From: Zeimonas sp964538505
Lineage (GTDB): Bacteria > Pseudomonadota > Gammaproteobacteria > Burkholderiales > Burkholderiaceae_E
DNA: 64,000 bases
Direction of reading: 5' to 3'
Assembly: GCA_964538505.1 (NCBI GenBank)
Contig: CAZIDY010000006.1
Coordinates: forward strand, 1 to 64,000
The notes below the pieces were generated by a model. The model worked only from the letters and a program-made list of their open reading frames with translations, had not been told where the DNA came from and made no database searches. This document shows positions 7,951-16,571 of this stretch, one piece after another; the stretch's first letter is position 1, and every line of letters starts with the position of its first letter. The translations under genes were made by a program, and so were the position numbers.

Positions 7951-9279
7951 TCAGTGCACCGCGTGTTGCCGCCTGCCCTCGCCCTCGGGATCGTCGCTGT
8001 GCAGGCTCTCCTCGCTGCTTCGCCCGCCCGGCTCGCCTGGCGAACGCCCCGCCGAACCTCTCTCCCGATCGTCCGGGCGCAGGCCGACGGTGCGCAACTC
8101 CGGCTCGTGCGTGGGGAGCCAGGTGGCCCAGGACGGGAAGCGACGCAGGACATGGAACACGATGAAGCTCGGAACGAAGCGCCACAGGCCGGAATTGCGC
8201 GCGACTCCCCGCTCCATCACCCTGCAGTGCTCGGCAATGAGGCGGTCGAGGCGCTGGCGCAGATCGTCGGCGAAAGCGCGATCGCGCAGCATCAGATTCG
8301 CCTCGAGGTTCAACGAAAGGCTCAGCGGATCGAGGTTGCTCGAGCCGACGGTCGCCCATTCGCCGTCGACCACGGCGACCTTGGCATGCAGCGGGCGCTC
8401 GCAATACTCGTGGACCCGCACGCCGGCGCGCAGCAGGTGCTCGTAGAGCATGCGCGCGGCAACGCGCACGATCGGCATGTCGGGCTCGCCCTGCAGGATC
8501 AGCGAAACGCGCACGCCGCGGCGCGCGGCACGCCGCATGTCGCGCAGCAGGCGATAGCCGGGGAAAAAGTACGCGTTGGCGACGTAAACGTATTCACGCG
8601 CGGCGCGGAAGGCGACGCGGTACTGGTGCTCGATGTCGTTGCGATGCGCCTGGTTGTCGCGCACGACGAAGGCCGCCTGCACGCCTTCGCTGCTGCGCTC
8701 GTCGTCGTCGGCGCGGCGCCGACGGCGCTCGAGCCAGCCGCCGAGCCGCTCGCGCAGCGTGCGACGGCGCTCCGTCGGCAGCATGCGCAGCGTGAAGCGA
8801 TGGATCGTGTGGACGATCGGCCCGCGCACCTCCACCGCGTAGTCCTGTTTGGCCATCGGGCCGAAGTCCGCCAGGTGATCGGCCGAGAAGTTGATCCCGC
8901 CGACGAAGGCGATCTCGCCGTCGATGACGACGATCTTGCGATGCATGCGGCGAAACAGGTTGCGCCGGTAACCGAGGATCTTCGGCTTCGCATCGAACAG
9001 ATGGATGCGAACGCCGACGTCGGTGAGCGCCGAGAGAAACGGCGTCGTCAGATCCGAGGAGCCGTACCCGTCGACCGTGAGGTCGACCTGCACGCCACGC
9101 CGCCCGATCTCGAGCAGCACCCGGTGCAGCGCAAGACCGACCCTGTCCTCGAAGAGAATGAAGGTCTCGATCACCACCTGCCGGCGCGCGGCCGCGATCG
9201 CCTCGAGAACACGCGGGAAATAAGCCTCGCCGTTCTCCAGCAGACGCGCCTCGTTGCCGCCGACCCAGCGCGCCTTCAT
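7951..9279 (-). CDS. clsB: Cardiolipin synthase ClsB (phospholipase D family)
   Basis: 442 residues. Two phospholipase-D HKD motifs are visible: HRKIVVIDGEIAFVGG in the N-terminal half and HAKVAVVDGEWATVGSSN in the C-terminal half, as expected for ClsB, which makes cardiolipin (and can make phosphatidylglycerol) at the inner membrane. The ATG overlaps the TGA of the phosphodiesterase gene upstream (ATGA), which sets the start. There is no N-terminal membrane pair, which fits the ClsB rather than the ClsA class. The C-terminal tail after about residue 405 is Arg/Gly/Ser-rich and probably disordered. Confidence 0.93.
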   Translation of the reverse strand: MKARWVGGNEARLLENGEAYFPRVLEAIAAARRQVVIETFILFEDRVGLALHRVLLEIGRRGVQVDLTVDGYGSSDLTTPFLSALTDVGVRIHLFDAKPKILGYRRNLFRRMHRKIVVIDGEIAFVGGINFSADHLADFGPMAKQDYAVEVRGPIVHTIHRFTLRMLPTERRRTLRERLGGWLERRRRRADDDERSSEGVQAAFVVRDNQAHRNDIEHQYRVAFRAAREYVYVANAYFFPGYRLLRDMRRAARRGVRVSLILQGEPDMPIVRVAARMLYEHLLRAGVRVHEYCERPLHAKVAVVDGEWATVGSSNLDPLSLSLNLEANLMLRDRAFADDLRQRLDRLIAEHCRVMERGVARNSGLWRFVPSFIVFHVLRRFPSWATWLPTHEPELRTVGLRPDDRERGSAGRSPGEPGGRSSEESLHSDDPEGEGRRQHAVH

Positions 9280-10088
9280 ATCGTCAGGTCCGCCGCGAGC
9301 GGCGCATGGTCGGAAAGCTTCGACCAGGGCCTCGGCCGCAGCATCACCGGTCGAAAGCACCGCGCGTTGCGCACGTAGATCCGGTCGAGCTTCAACACCG
9401 GCCAGCGCGCCGGGAAGGTGCGCGCCGCCGATCCGGTGGCTTCGACGAACACCTCCGTCAGCCCCGCGCAGCGCCGCAGCCGCGAGTGCGCACGCAGGCG
9501 CCAGTCGTTGAAGTCGCCGGCGACGATCAGGGGTGCATCGGGCGGCGCCTTCTCGTCGATCTGCTGGCACAGTCGCCCGAGTTGCCAGCGCCGTTGCGCC
9601 TCGTTGAGCCCGAGGTGCACGCAGATCGCATGCACGTGCGTCGTGCGCCCGGGGATTTCGATCACGCAGTGCAGCAGCCCCCGACGTTCGCGTCCGTTCA
9701 CCGAGACGTCCCGGTTCTCGAAGCGCACGATCGGAAACTTCGACAGCAACGCGTTGCCGTGATGGCCACCGCGATGAACCGCATTCTTGCCGTAGGCGTA
9801 CTGTGGCCAGATCGAATCGGCGAGGAACTCGTACTGCGACGTGGGCCAGGGGCCATGCCGGTGTCGCGCAGGCACCGTCGCTTCGCCGAGCACTTCCTGC
9901 AGGAACACGATGTCGGCCGAGACGGCCCGCACCGCCTCGCGCAGTTCGTGCAGCACGAAGCGACGGTTGAAGGCGGTGAAGCCCTTGTGCGTGTTCACGG
10001 TCAGCACGCGCAGCCGCTGCGGGGCCTCCGAAAGCTTCGGCTCTGCCCGCCGCGTCGGCGCCTGCCGCTCTTCTGCCGGGGTCGCCAT
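9276..10088 (-). CDS. Endonuclease/exonuclease/phosphatase-family protein (YbhP-like)
   Basis: 270 residues of the metal-dependent EEP fold. Conserved pieces are TVNTHKG (Asn), FLQEV (Glu), HVHAICVHLGLNE, VAGDFNDW (Asp/Asn), LDRIYV and SDHAPL (Asp-His). First gene of the ybhP-clsB-ybhN unit, overlapping clsB by 4 bp. The order matches Escherichia coli ybhP-ybhO-ybhN. Its substrate is not established; association with cardiolipin synthase suggests a phosphodiester lipid or headgroup. The first 25 or so residues are charged and probably disordered. Confidence 0.88.
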   Translation of the reverse strand: MATPAEERQAPTRRAEPKLSEAPQRLRVLTVNTHKGFTAFNRRFVLHELREAVRAVSADIVFLQEVLGEATVPARHRHGPWPTSQYEFLADSIWPQYAYGKNAVHRGGHHGNALLSKFPIVRFENRDVSVNGRERRGLLHCVIEIPGRTTHVHAICVHLGLNEAQRRWQLGRLCQQIDEKAPPDAPLIVAGDFNDWRLRAHSRLRRCAGLTEVFVEATGSAARTFPARWPVLKLDRIYVRNARCFRPVMLRPRPWSKLSDHAPLAADLTI

Positions 10089-10442
10089 CGGCCTCAGCGG
10101 GGCGTCGGCTGCGGCGGCGGCCTCTGCGGATCGGGCACCGAAGCCGTGCTCATGTCGCGCGGATGCGGATGCGGTTGTCGACGTCCTTCACGCCCCATGC
10201 TCCTACGACCATGTCCTCGATTGTGCCTGCGATCTCGAACGTTGCATCGCATACCTCCGTGCTGCCGGTTCACTGGCACCGCGAATCGCAAGCGGCGTGC
10301 CCCGGCGCCCAGTCTTGCAGGAAAGCGCGGGCATGCGAATTGCACCGTCTGTTGCTCGGCACGCGTCAGGACACGACGCGGCATTCCGGAGATTGCGGAT
10401 GATGGCTCAGCAGCGGCGCGCCAGGAGCGCGCGCGTCTGACG
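10089..10442. other. 354-bp divergent intergenic region between ybhP-like gene and egtB
   Basis: No convincing intact gene. It must hold the divergent promoters of the ybhP-clsB-ybhN unit and egtBD. On the minus strand there is a good GGAGGT Shine-Dalgarno-like sequence (about 10253-10258), but the ATGs just after it open only frames without recognisable product. A BON-like remnant lies inside it. AGGAG at 10422-10426 is too far from the egtB ATG to be an ideal ribosome-binding site. Confidence 0.6.
10150..10269 (-). pseudogene. Possible BON-domain C-terminal remnant
   Basis: One minus-strand frame reads FEIAGTIEDMVVGAWGVKDV and then DNRIRIRAT before a stop. This resembles the last strand-helix-strand of BON domains (V-T-L-x-G-x-V ... 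G-V-x-D-V-x-N-x-I/L-x-V). A stop codon interrupts the frame just upstream and no suitable start exists, so it looks like a decayed or frameshifted gene. Low certainty. Confidence 0.25.
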
Positions 10443-11855
10443 ATGCGGCTCGGCACACTCGACCTGCGGCCGGCGGCATCCGACGACGCCGCCCTGCAGA
10501 CACGCTTCCGCGAGACCCGCGGTACCACGGCGCGGCTGGCCGACGGACTTTCCGATGCCGACGCAACGGTCCAGTCGATGCGCGATGCGAGTCCGGCCAA
10601 GTGGCATCTTGCGCACACGACCTGGTTCTTCGAGGCTTTCGTGCTGGGTCCGCACGATCCGGGTCATCGCGCCTTCGACCCGCGTTTCGCCTACCTGTTC
10701 AACTCGTATTACGAGACGCTCGGCGAGCGTCATCCCCGGCCGCAGCGCGGGATGCTCACGCGACCCGATCTCGCCACGGTGCTGCGTTATCGAGCGCACG
10801 TCGACGCAGCGGTCGACGCGCTGCTCGAGCGACTGCCCGAACAGGTGCCCGCAGACGCGGCCGTCGTGCGCCGCCTCGTCGAGCTCGGCGTGCAGCATGA
10901 GCAGCAGCACCAGGAGTTGCTGCTCACCGACCTGCTGCACCTGTTCTCGCTGAACCCGCTCGCGCCGGTGTATCGCGACGCACCCGCGCGCACCGTCGCC
11001 GACATGCGTGCGCACATCGGCGTCATCGACGCGCACGCTGCAGCGACATCCGTTTCAGTTGCCGATTCTGTCGGCGATTTCATCGACTTTCCCGGTGGTC
11101 GCGTCGTCATCGGCCATGACGGCGATGGCTTCGCCTACGACTGCGAGACGCCTGCGCACGAGGCCCTGCTCCGTCCGTACGCGCTCGCCCGCCGCCCCGT
11201 CAGCAATCGCGAGTGGCTCGCCTTCATCGAAGACGGCGGCTATCGCCAACCGCTGCTGTGGCTTTCGGATGGCTGGGACCGCATCCGTGAAGAGCAGTGG
11301 GAAGCACCGTTGTACTGGCGTCGCGATGGCAACGAATGGCGGTCGATGACGCTGCACGGCGAGCGTGCGATCGACCCGGGCGCACCGGTATCGAACGTGA
11401 GCTACTATGAAGCGGACGCCTTCGCGCGCTGGATGGGCAGGCGACTTCCCACCGAGTTCGAATGGGAAGCCGCCGCGCGCCGCGTACGGTGCAATCGCGC
11501 AGACGCCGCGGCCGGATCGCCTCTTGAGCAGGCGCCGGTCGTCGATGGCCACTTTGCCGACACCGGCCTGCTGATGCCGACGTCGGCTTGTGCGAAATCC
11601 GCGCACGAACCGCAGCAGATGTTCGGCGACGTCTGGGAATGGACGTCGAGCGCTTTCGCTCCGTATCCGGGCTTTCGGCCCGAGCCCGGTGCCGCGGGCG
11701 AATACAACGGCAAGTTCATGTGCGGGCAGTACGTCCTGCGCGGAGGTTCGTGCGCAACGCCACGAGGCCACGTTCGCGCGACGTACCGCAATTTCTTTCC
11801 ACCCCCCGCGCGCTGGCAGTTCTCCGGCGTGCGCCTCGCCGAGGATCGTCCATGA
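10443..11855 (+). CDS. egtB: Ergothioneine biosynthesis sulfoxide synthase EgtB
   Basis: 470 residues. Non-heme iron enzyme joining a thiol (gamma-glutamylcysteine or cysteine) to trimethylhistidine. An N-terminal DinB-like domain supplies the three-His iron site: HLAHTTWFFE (H58 likely) and HEQQHQE (H152, H156). The C-terminal formylglycine-generating-enzyme-like domain runs from about residue 215 to the end and contains GRRLPTEFEWEAAAR, FGDVWEWTSSAF and VLRGGSCATP. The family length is normal. The stop overlaps the egtD start by 4 bp. No EgtA or EgtC is adjacent, as is common in proteobacteria with the shortened egtBD pair. Confidence 0.95.
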   Translation: MRLGTLDLRPAASDDAALQTRFRETRGTTARLADGLSDADATVQSMRDASPAKWHLAHTTWFFEAFVLGPHDPGHRAFDPRFAYLFNSYYETLGERHPRPQRGMLTRPDLATVLRYRAHVDAAVDALLERLPEQVPADAAVVRRLVELGVQHEQQHQELLLTDLLHLFSLNPLAPVYRDAPARTVADMRAHIGVIDAHAAATSVSVADSVGDFIDFPGGRVVIGHDGDGFAYDCETPAHEALLRPYALARRPVSNREWLAFIEDGGYRQPLLWLSDGWDRIREEQWEAPLYWRRDGNEWRSMTLHGERAIDPGAPVSNVSYYEADAFARWMGRRLPTEFEWEAAARRVRCNRADAAAGSPLEQAPVVDGHFADTGLLMPTSACAKSAHEPQQMFGDVWEWTSSAFAPYPGFRPEPGAAGEYNGKFMCGQYVLRGGSCATPRGHVRATYRNFFPPPARWQFSGVRLAEDRP

Positions 11856-12958
11856 GTACGCAGCAATCCCGCAGCAACGCCCCCGGCGCCGAAGCTCGCA
11901 CGCCGCGCCCGTTGCTGCGTCCGCCCGCCGAGCTCGGCCGCACCCGCGTCGCCCGGATCGATACCGTCGACGACCGACTGGCGGGCGATCTGCGCACCGA
12001 CATGGCCGGCTGGACGAGCTACGACCCGCGCTTCGCTGCCGACGTGCTCACCGGGCTGTCGCAATCCCGCAAGTCGACTCCGTCGACGTGGCTGTACGAC
12101 CACCGCGGCTCACAGCTCTTCGACGCCATCACCGAGCTCCCGGAGTACTACGCGACGCGCACCGAGATCGCGTTGCTGCGCAACTGCGCCAGCGCGATCG
12201 CCGACGAAGTCGGCTCCGACGCGACGATGATCGAGATCGGCAGCGGCTCGAGCCGCAAGACCCCGCTACTGCTCGGTGCCATGCACCGCCCCTACGCCTA
12301 CGTGCCGGTCGACATCTCGGGCGCATTCCTGATGCACTCGGCGGCTCTGCTGCGGGGTCGCTTCCCCGACGTACGCATCCTGCCGGTGGTCGGTGACTTC
12401 AAGCGCCCGGTGCAGTTGCCGCACGCACTGCGCTTCGCGCCGACGCGCGGACGCCGCCTGGTCTTCTTCCCCGGCTCCACGATCGGCAACCTCACGCCCG
12501 ACGAGGCGGTCTCGTGCCTGGTCCGGCTGCGCGAGCTCTGCGGCCCGAACGGCCTGATCGTGCTCGGCGTCGATCAGAACCAGAACGAGGAAACGCTGCT
12601 GCCAGCCTACAACGACGCCGCCGGCGTCACCGCAGCCTTCAACCTGAACCTGCTCGAGCGCATCAACCGCGAGCTCGGCGGCACCTTCGACGTCGGCGCG
12701 TTCCGGCACGAATCGCGCTACGACAGCGAGGCGAAGCGCATCGAGATGCACCTGATCAGCGTGCGCGAACAGTCCGCCGAGGTGCTGCGCCGCCCGTTCT
12801 CGTTCGCGCAGGGCGAGACGATCCACACGGAGAACTCGTACAAATACGATCGCCAGGTCGTCGAGTCGATGGCCGCGCGCGCGCAGTTGCATCGGCGCAC
12901 CGGTTGGGCCGACGATCGCGAGCGCTTCGCGGTACACCTGCTCGTGCCACGCAACTGA
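11852..12958 (+). CDS. egtD: L-histidine N-alpha-methyltransferase EgtD
   Basis: 368 residues. SAM-dependent trimethylation of histidine to hercynine, the first step of ergothioneine synthesis. Typical family sequence: STWLYDHRGSQLFDAITELP, YYATRTEIALL, then the SAM loop MIEIGSGSSRKT, and FFPGSTIGNL. The ATG overlaps the egtB TGA (ATGA), so the two enzymes are translationally coupled. The N-terminal 45 or so residues before the conserved region are Pro/Arg-rich and variable. Convergent with the YihY-type gene 21 bp downstream. Confidence 0.95.
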   Translation: MSTQQSRSNAPGAEARTPRPLLRPPAELGRTRVARIDTVDDRLAGDLRTDMAGWTSYDPRFAADVLTGLSQSRKSTPSTWLYDHRGSQLFDAITELPEYYATRTEIALLRNCASAIADEVGSDATMIEIGSGSSRKTPLLLGAMHRPYAYVPVDISGAFLMHSAALLRGRFPDVRILPVVGDFKRPVQLPHALRFAPTRGRRLVFFPGSTIGNLTPDEAVSCLVRLRELCGPNGLIVLGVDQNQNEETLLPAYNDAAGVTAAFNLNLLERINRELGGTFDVGAFRHESRYDSEAKRIEMHLISVREQSAEVLRRPFSFAQGETIHTENSYKYDRQVVESMAARAQLHRRTGWADDRERFAVHLLVPRN

Positions 12959-12979
12959 GGCCGGGAACGGCGGTCGGAC

Positions 12980-13888
12980 TCAGCCGAGCGGGCGCCCCGG
13001 GTCGTCGTCCCAGGGCAGCGCTTCCTGCGGCTCGACGTGCGGCATCCGCCGCAGGTTCGCCGTGAGCTCGGCACCGAACAGGAACACGGCCGCCGAGAAG
13101 TAGAGCCACATCAGCAGCACCGCGAGCGACCCGGCCGCGCCGAACGCGCTCGCCGTGCCTGCGTTCGACAGGTAGATCGCGAACAGGTCCTTGCCCACGC
13201 TGAAGAGCAGCGCCGACGTGAGCGCGCCGATGAACACGTCGCGCCAGCGCAGCTTCGGCGCCGGCAGGAACTTCAGCAGCGCGGCGAACGCTGCAGTGAG
13301 CGCGACGAGCATCGTCACGCGCTGCGTGAGCGTGATCCAGTTGCGCGTCGCCGGGTTCGTGCCGAGCAGCTCCTGGACGGCGTAGCTCACCGCAGTATCG
13401 AGCACGAGCAACACGACGACGAGAAAACCGATCCCGACGACGAGCCCGAAGGACGTGAGACGCACGCGCAGCATCGTGAACCACGCCTGCTCCGTGGACA
13501 CCTGTTTCCAGATGACGTCGAGCGCCCGGTTCAGCTGCGCGAAAGTGGCGGAGGCGCCGACGACGACACCGCCCGCCGAGATCCAGGTGCTCGCGCCTCC
13601 CTGCCCCGACTTCCATGCGCTCGCGAGCATCGCCTCGACGACGCGTGCCCCTTCCGCACCGACCAGCCCCTCGATCTCGCCGATCAGCCGCCCCTCGACG
13701 GCATCGGCGCCGACGAAGTAACCCGCAACGGCGATGACGATGACGAGCATCGGCGCAAGCGAGAACGCCGCATAGAACGCGAGCGCCGCGGCCATCGTCG
13801 CGCAGCGGTCGCGGCCGAAGCCGATGACGGCTCCGATGACTGCCCGGACGAAGTGCGACTGGCGCAGGCGGCCGAGCCAGGCGGGCAT
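12980..13888 (-). CDS. YihY/BrkB-family inner-membrane protein
   Basis: 302 residues with about six membrane segments. MAAALAFYAAFSLAPMLVI is the hallmark N-terminal motif of the YihY/virulence-factor BrkB family, followed by FAQLNRALDVIWK, RNWITLTQRV and FGAAGSLAVLLMWLYFSA. The family was once annotated as ribonuclease BN; that assignment was an error, and the function remains unclear. The start ATG overlaps the stop of the small hydrophilic gene upstream by 1 bp (TGATG). The acidic C-terminus after the last helix is probably cytoplasmic. Confidence 0.9.
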   Translation of the reverse strand: MPAWLGRLRQSHFVRAVIGAVIGFGRDRCATMAAALAFYAAFSLAPMLVIVIAVAGYFVGADAVEGRLIGEIEGLVGAEGARVVEAMLASAWKSGQGGASTWISAGGVVVGASATFAQLNRALDVIWKQVSTEQAWFTMLRVRLTSFGLVVGIGFLVVVLLVLDTAVSYAVQELLGTNPATRNWITLTQRVTMLVALTAAFAALLKFLPAPKLRWRDVFIGALTSALLFSVGKDLFAIYLSNAGTASAFGAAGSLAVLLMWLYFSAAVFLFGAELTANLRRMPHVEPQEALPWDDDPGRPLG

Positions 13889-14127
13889 CAGCGGTCGCTT
13901 CGCGGCTCCCGCTCCTTCCTTTCGTGCAGGATGCGGTTCTCCGGCTTCTCGTAGCCGCGGATGCCGCGCCGGTCGGTGTCCTGCCGACCTTCCTCGACGT
14001 CGCGATACGCCTTCTCGATGATCTCGCGCGGCCCACCGCCGTGCTGGCTGTCACTCGACTGATCGCGCTCGTGCGGCGTACGAGGGATCGCCCGTTCGGT
14101 GTCCTTGTCTTTCTTCGCGTTGCTCAT
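13888..14127 (-). CDS. Small hydrophilic protein of unknown function
   Basis: 79 residues, very rich in Lys, Arg, Glu and Asp (MSNAKKDKDTERAIPRTPHE start), with no hydrophobic segment and probably largely disordered. The start is supported by GGAG 7 nt ahead of the ATG; the stop overlaps the start of the YihY-type gene, so it is a coupled upstream partner. I do not recognise a family. Composition resembles small stress-induced hydrophilic proteins found next to membrane proteins in Burkholderiales, but this is only a resemblance. Confidence 0.6.
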   Translation of the reverse strand: MSNAKKDKDTERAIPRTPHERDQSSDSQHGGGPREIIEKAYRDVEEGRQDTDRRGIRGYEKPENRILHERKEREPRSDR

Positions 14128-14263
14128 CGCGCGTCTCCTTCGTGCTGCATCGACTTCATGCGCAACATGCATGCCCGAGGAGGCACGCAGACGCGCCGGG
14201 GGGCACGAGGATTGCAGGGCCGGGCTGAACGTGCGCAGCGCGCACATTCGAACGAGGTCCTGC

Positions 14264-14353
14264 ATGGCACTGTCCACGATCCTCCTGATCGTACTCGTCC
14301 TGCTGCTGATCGGCGCAATTCCCGGCTGGCCCTACAGCCGGGGCTGGGGTTAG
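14264..14353 (+). CDS. Miniature DUF3309-type membrane peptide
   Basis: 29 residues: a short start, one hydrophobic helix (TILLIVLVLLLIGAIP) and the motif GWPYSRGWG at the very end. DUF3309 proteins have the same helix and W-P-Y-S-x-x-W-G motif, then normally a glycine-rich linker and a second helix (about 50 residues in all). Here a TAG follows the motif and the DNA beyond it does not continue the family in any frame, so the second half is absent rather than frameshifted. GAGG about 6 nt ahead of the ATG supports translation. Either a natural short form or a truncated gene. Confidence 0.65.
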   Translation: MALSTILLIVLVLLLIGAIPGWPYSRGWG

Positions 14354-14503
14354 ATCGCCTGCGCAACGCGGGAACCGTCCAGACAGCCGGAGTCGACGCA
14401 AACGAGCAGCACCGACGCAGTCGACGTACGATACCGGGAAGGCCCGGAGAGGCAGCGAACACGGCGGAGCCCGAAAGGGTGCCGCGCGAACACGGGGGAT
14501 CGC

Positions 14504-15526
14504 ATGCGACGCGTGCCGCTCTACAGTCGCTCGAGCCGAACCGCCTCCGGCGCCCGCAATGACGCCGGCGGCAGCGAGACCACCGGCACTCCGCCTCGCG
14601 CGCACACCGCGCCGCAGGCGGCCAGTCGCAGTCGGCCGGTGAGCGCCCGTGCGGCGGGCGGGCCGAGCGTTCGATCGGCCGACACCACGGAGCCCGCGAA
14701 CGCTTCGCGCGTCCACGGGCGCGCCGGGCTTCGCCGCTGGGTCGACGCGCATTCGCGCAGCGTGCTCGGCGCCGCAGCCGTGCTGCTGATCGCGGCGTTC
14801 TTCGTGCTGGCTTCGATGCGCGCACCTGCGCCGCGCGTCCTCACCCAGCACGACATCGACCAGGCCGTGCTGCACGCGCTGCAGAGCAATGCACTGCCGT
14901 CGCCGGCGGCTCGCGCCTGGAGGGCGATCAGCCCGTCGGTCGTGCGCGTGCGTGCGCTCGATGCGCCCGACGACGACGGCACCGAGGTGGAACGCAACGT
15001 CGGCACCGGCGTCGTCATCGTCGACACCGGAACGATCCTCACCAACCTGCACGTGGTCGTCGGCGCGCCGCGCCTGGAGGTGGAGTTCGCCGACGGATCG
15101 ACTTCCCCCGCCAGAATCGCCGGCCTCGAACCGGCGCAGGATCTCGCCGTACTGCAGGCGGCAACGATTCCCGACGATCTCAAGGCGGCGACGATACGCA
15201 GCACGAACGACCTCTCGGTGGGCGACGAGGTTGTCGCCGTCGGATTTCCCTTCGGCATCGGCCCCACCGCCACCGCAGGCGTGATCTCGGGCCTGCGACG
15301 CGAGTTCCGCTCTCCCGAAGGCGAACGGCTTCTCACTAACCTGATCCAGTTCGACGCCGCGGCCAACCCCGGCAACTCGGGTGGCCCGCTCGTCACCACC
15401 GACGGCGAGGTGGTGGGCATCGTCACCGCGATCATGAACCCGACCGACGAGCGCGTCTTCATCGGCATCGGCTTTGCTGTACCGATCGAAACCGCCGCCG
15501 CGTCGGCCGGCATGTCGCCCTTCTGA
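14504..15526 (+). CDS. Membrane-anchored HtrA-like S1C serine protease without PDZ domain
   Basis: 340 residues. Residues 1-80 are Ser/Ala/Arg-rich and probably cytoplasmic and disordered; one membrane helix at about 86-105 anchors a periplasmic trypsin-like domain. Catalytic triad: H183 (TNLHVV), D213 (AQDLAVL) and S292 (NPGNSGGPL). The chain ends soon after the protease domain, so no PDZ is present, unlike DegP/DegS. Only 19 bp separate it from moxR on the same strand, which suggests the protease is co-transcribed with the MoxR/DUF58/VWA set. Start supported by GGGGGA ahead of the ATG. Confidence 0.87.
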   Translation: MRRVPLYSRSSRTASGARNDAGGSETTGTPPRAHTAPQAASRSRPVSARAAGGPSVRSADTTEPANASRVHGRAGLRRWVDAHSRSVLGAAAVLLIAAFFVLASMRAPAPRVLTQHDIDQAVLHALQSNALPSPAARAWRAISPSVVRVRALDAPDDDGTEVERNVGTGVVIVDTGTILTNLHVVVGAPRLEVEFADGSTSPARIAGLEPAQDLAVLQAATIPDDLKAATIRSTNDLSVGDEVVAVGFPFGIGPTATAGVISGLRREFRSPEGERLLTNLIQFDAAANPGNSGGPLVTTDGEVVGIVTAIMNPTDERVFIGIGFAVPIETAAASAGMSPF

Positions 15527-15545
15527 CCGAAACCGGAAACGCTCC

Positions 15546-16571
15546 ATGAATCCCGAATCGAACCATGCCCGCGTCGACGAAGGCGTCGCCGAAGAGATGC
15601 AGCGCGTGCTCTACGAGGTCAAGCGCATCGTCGTCGGACAGGACCGCTTCCTCGAGCGCGTGCTCGTCGCGATGCTCGCGCAGGGGCACCTGCTCGTCGA
15701 AGGCGTGCCGGGCCTGGCGAAGACGCTGACGATCAAGACGCTCGCGCGCACGATCCGCGGCAGCTTCCGTCGCATCCAGTTCACGCCCGATCTCGTTCCG
15801 GCCGATCTGGTCGGCACGCGCATCTACAACCAGAAGACCAGCGAGTTCGCCACCGTGCTCGGCCCGGTGTTTGCGAACCTGCTGCTGGCCGACGAGATCA
15901 ACCGGGCACCGGCGAAAGTGCAAAGCGCACTGCTCGAGGTGATGGAAGAAAGGCAGGTGACGATCGCCGGACAAACGCACAAGGTGCCCGAGCCCTTTCT
16001 CGTCATGGCCACGCAGAACCCGATCGAAACCGAAGGCACGTATTCGCTGCCCGAGGCGCAGGTCGACCGATTCATGATGAAGGTGCTCATCGGCTACCCG
16101 AGCGAGGAAGAGGAGTTCGTCATCGTCGAACGGGTAACCGGTACCGCAGCCGATGTGTCGGCGGTTACGAGCACCGACCGACTCGCCGAGCTGCAGCGCG
16201 CGTGCCGTCGCGTCTACGTCGACCCGTCGCTGGTCCAGTACGCGGTGCGCATCGTGTTCGCGACGCGCGAGCCGGCGCGCTTCGGCATCGAAGACCTGTC
16301 GCGGCTGCTCGCCTTCGGCGCGAGCCCGCGCGCAACGATCCATCTCATCGAAGGCGCACGCGCACTCGCCTGCCTGCGCGGACGCTCGTACGTGCTGCCC
16401 GACGACGTCACCGACCTCGTGCCCGACGTGCTGCGCCATCGCCTCGTGCTGTCCTACGAGGCGATGGCGGAGGCGATGTCGCCCGATCAACTGGTGCGAC
16501 GCATCCTCGCCGCCGTTCCGGCGCCCGAAGCGCCACTCGAAGCCCATGTCGACGCAAGCCTTGCCGAGTGA
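15546..16571 (+). CDS. MoxR-family AAA+ ATPase
   Basis: 341 residues, cytoplasmic. Walker A GVPGLAKT at residues 53-60, Walker B with LLLADEINRA (DE at 116-117), sensor 1 in ATQNPIETEGTY, and the arginine finger region in LPEAQVDRFMM; the C-terminal AAA lid domain runs from about 235. MoxR ATPases act as chaperones that activate or insert cofactors into partner enzymes, usually working with DUF58 and VWA proteins encoded next door, as here. Its last 26 bp overlap the DUF58 gene. Confidence 0.93.
   Translation: MNPESNHARVDEGVAEEMQRVLYEVKRIVVGQDRFLERVLVAMLAQGHLLVEGVPGLAKTLTIKTLARTIRGSFRRIQFTPDLVPADLVGTRIYNQKTSEFATVLGPVFANLLLADEINRAPAKVQSALLEVMEERQVTIAGQTHKVPEPFLVMATQNPIETEGTYSLPEAQVDRFMMKVLIGYPSEEEEFVIVERVTGTAADVSAVTSTDRLAELQRACRRVYVDPSLVQYAVRIVFATREPARFGIEDLSRLLAFGASPRATIHLIEGARALACLRGRSYVLPDDVTDLVPDVLRHRLVLSYEAMAEAMSPDQLVRRILAAVPAPEAPLEAHVDASLAE

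Noticed and set aside
9306..10442. In-frame upstream extension of egtB
   Set aside because: The extra 379 codons run antisense through the ybhP-like gene and have shadow composition; EgtB similarity begins at the ATG at 10443.
14156..15547. Long open frame antisense to the HtrA-like gene (463 codons)
   Set aside because: A GC-rich shadow frame: Arg/Ala/Gly-rich, no recognisable domain, while the plus strand encodes a clear protease. The same holds for many long antisense frames across the window.
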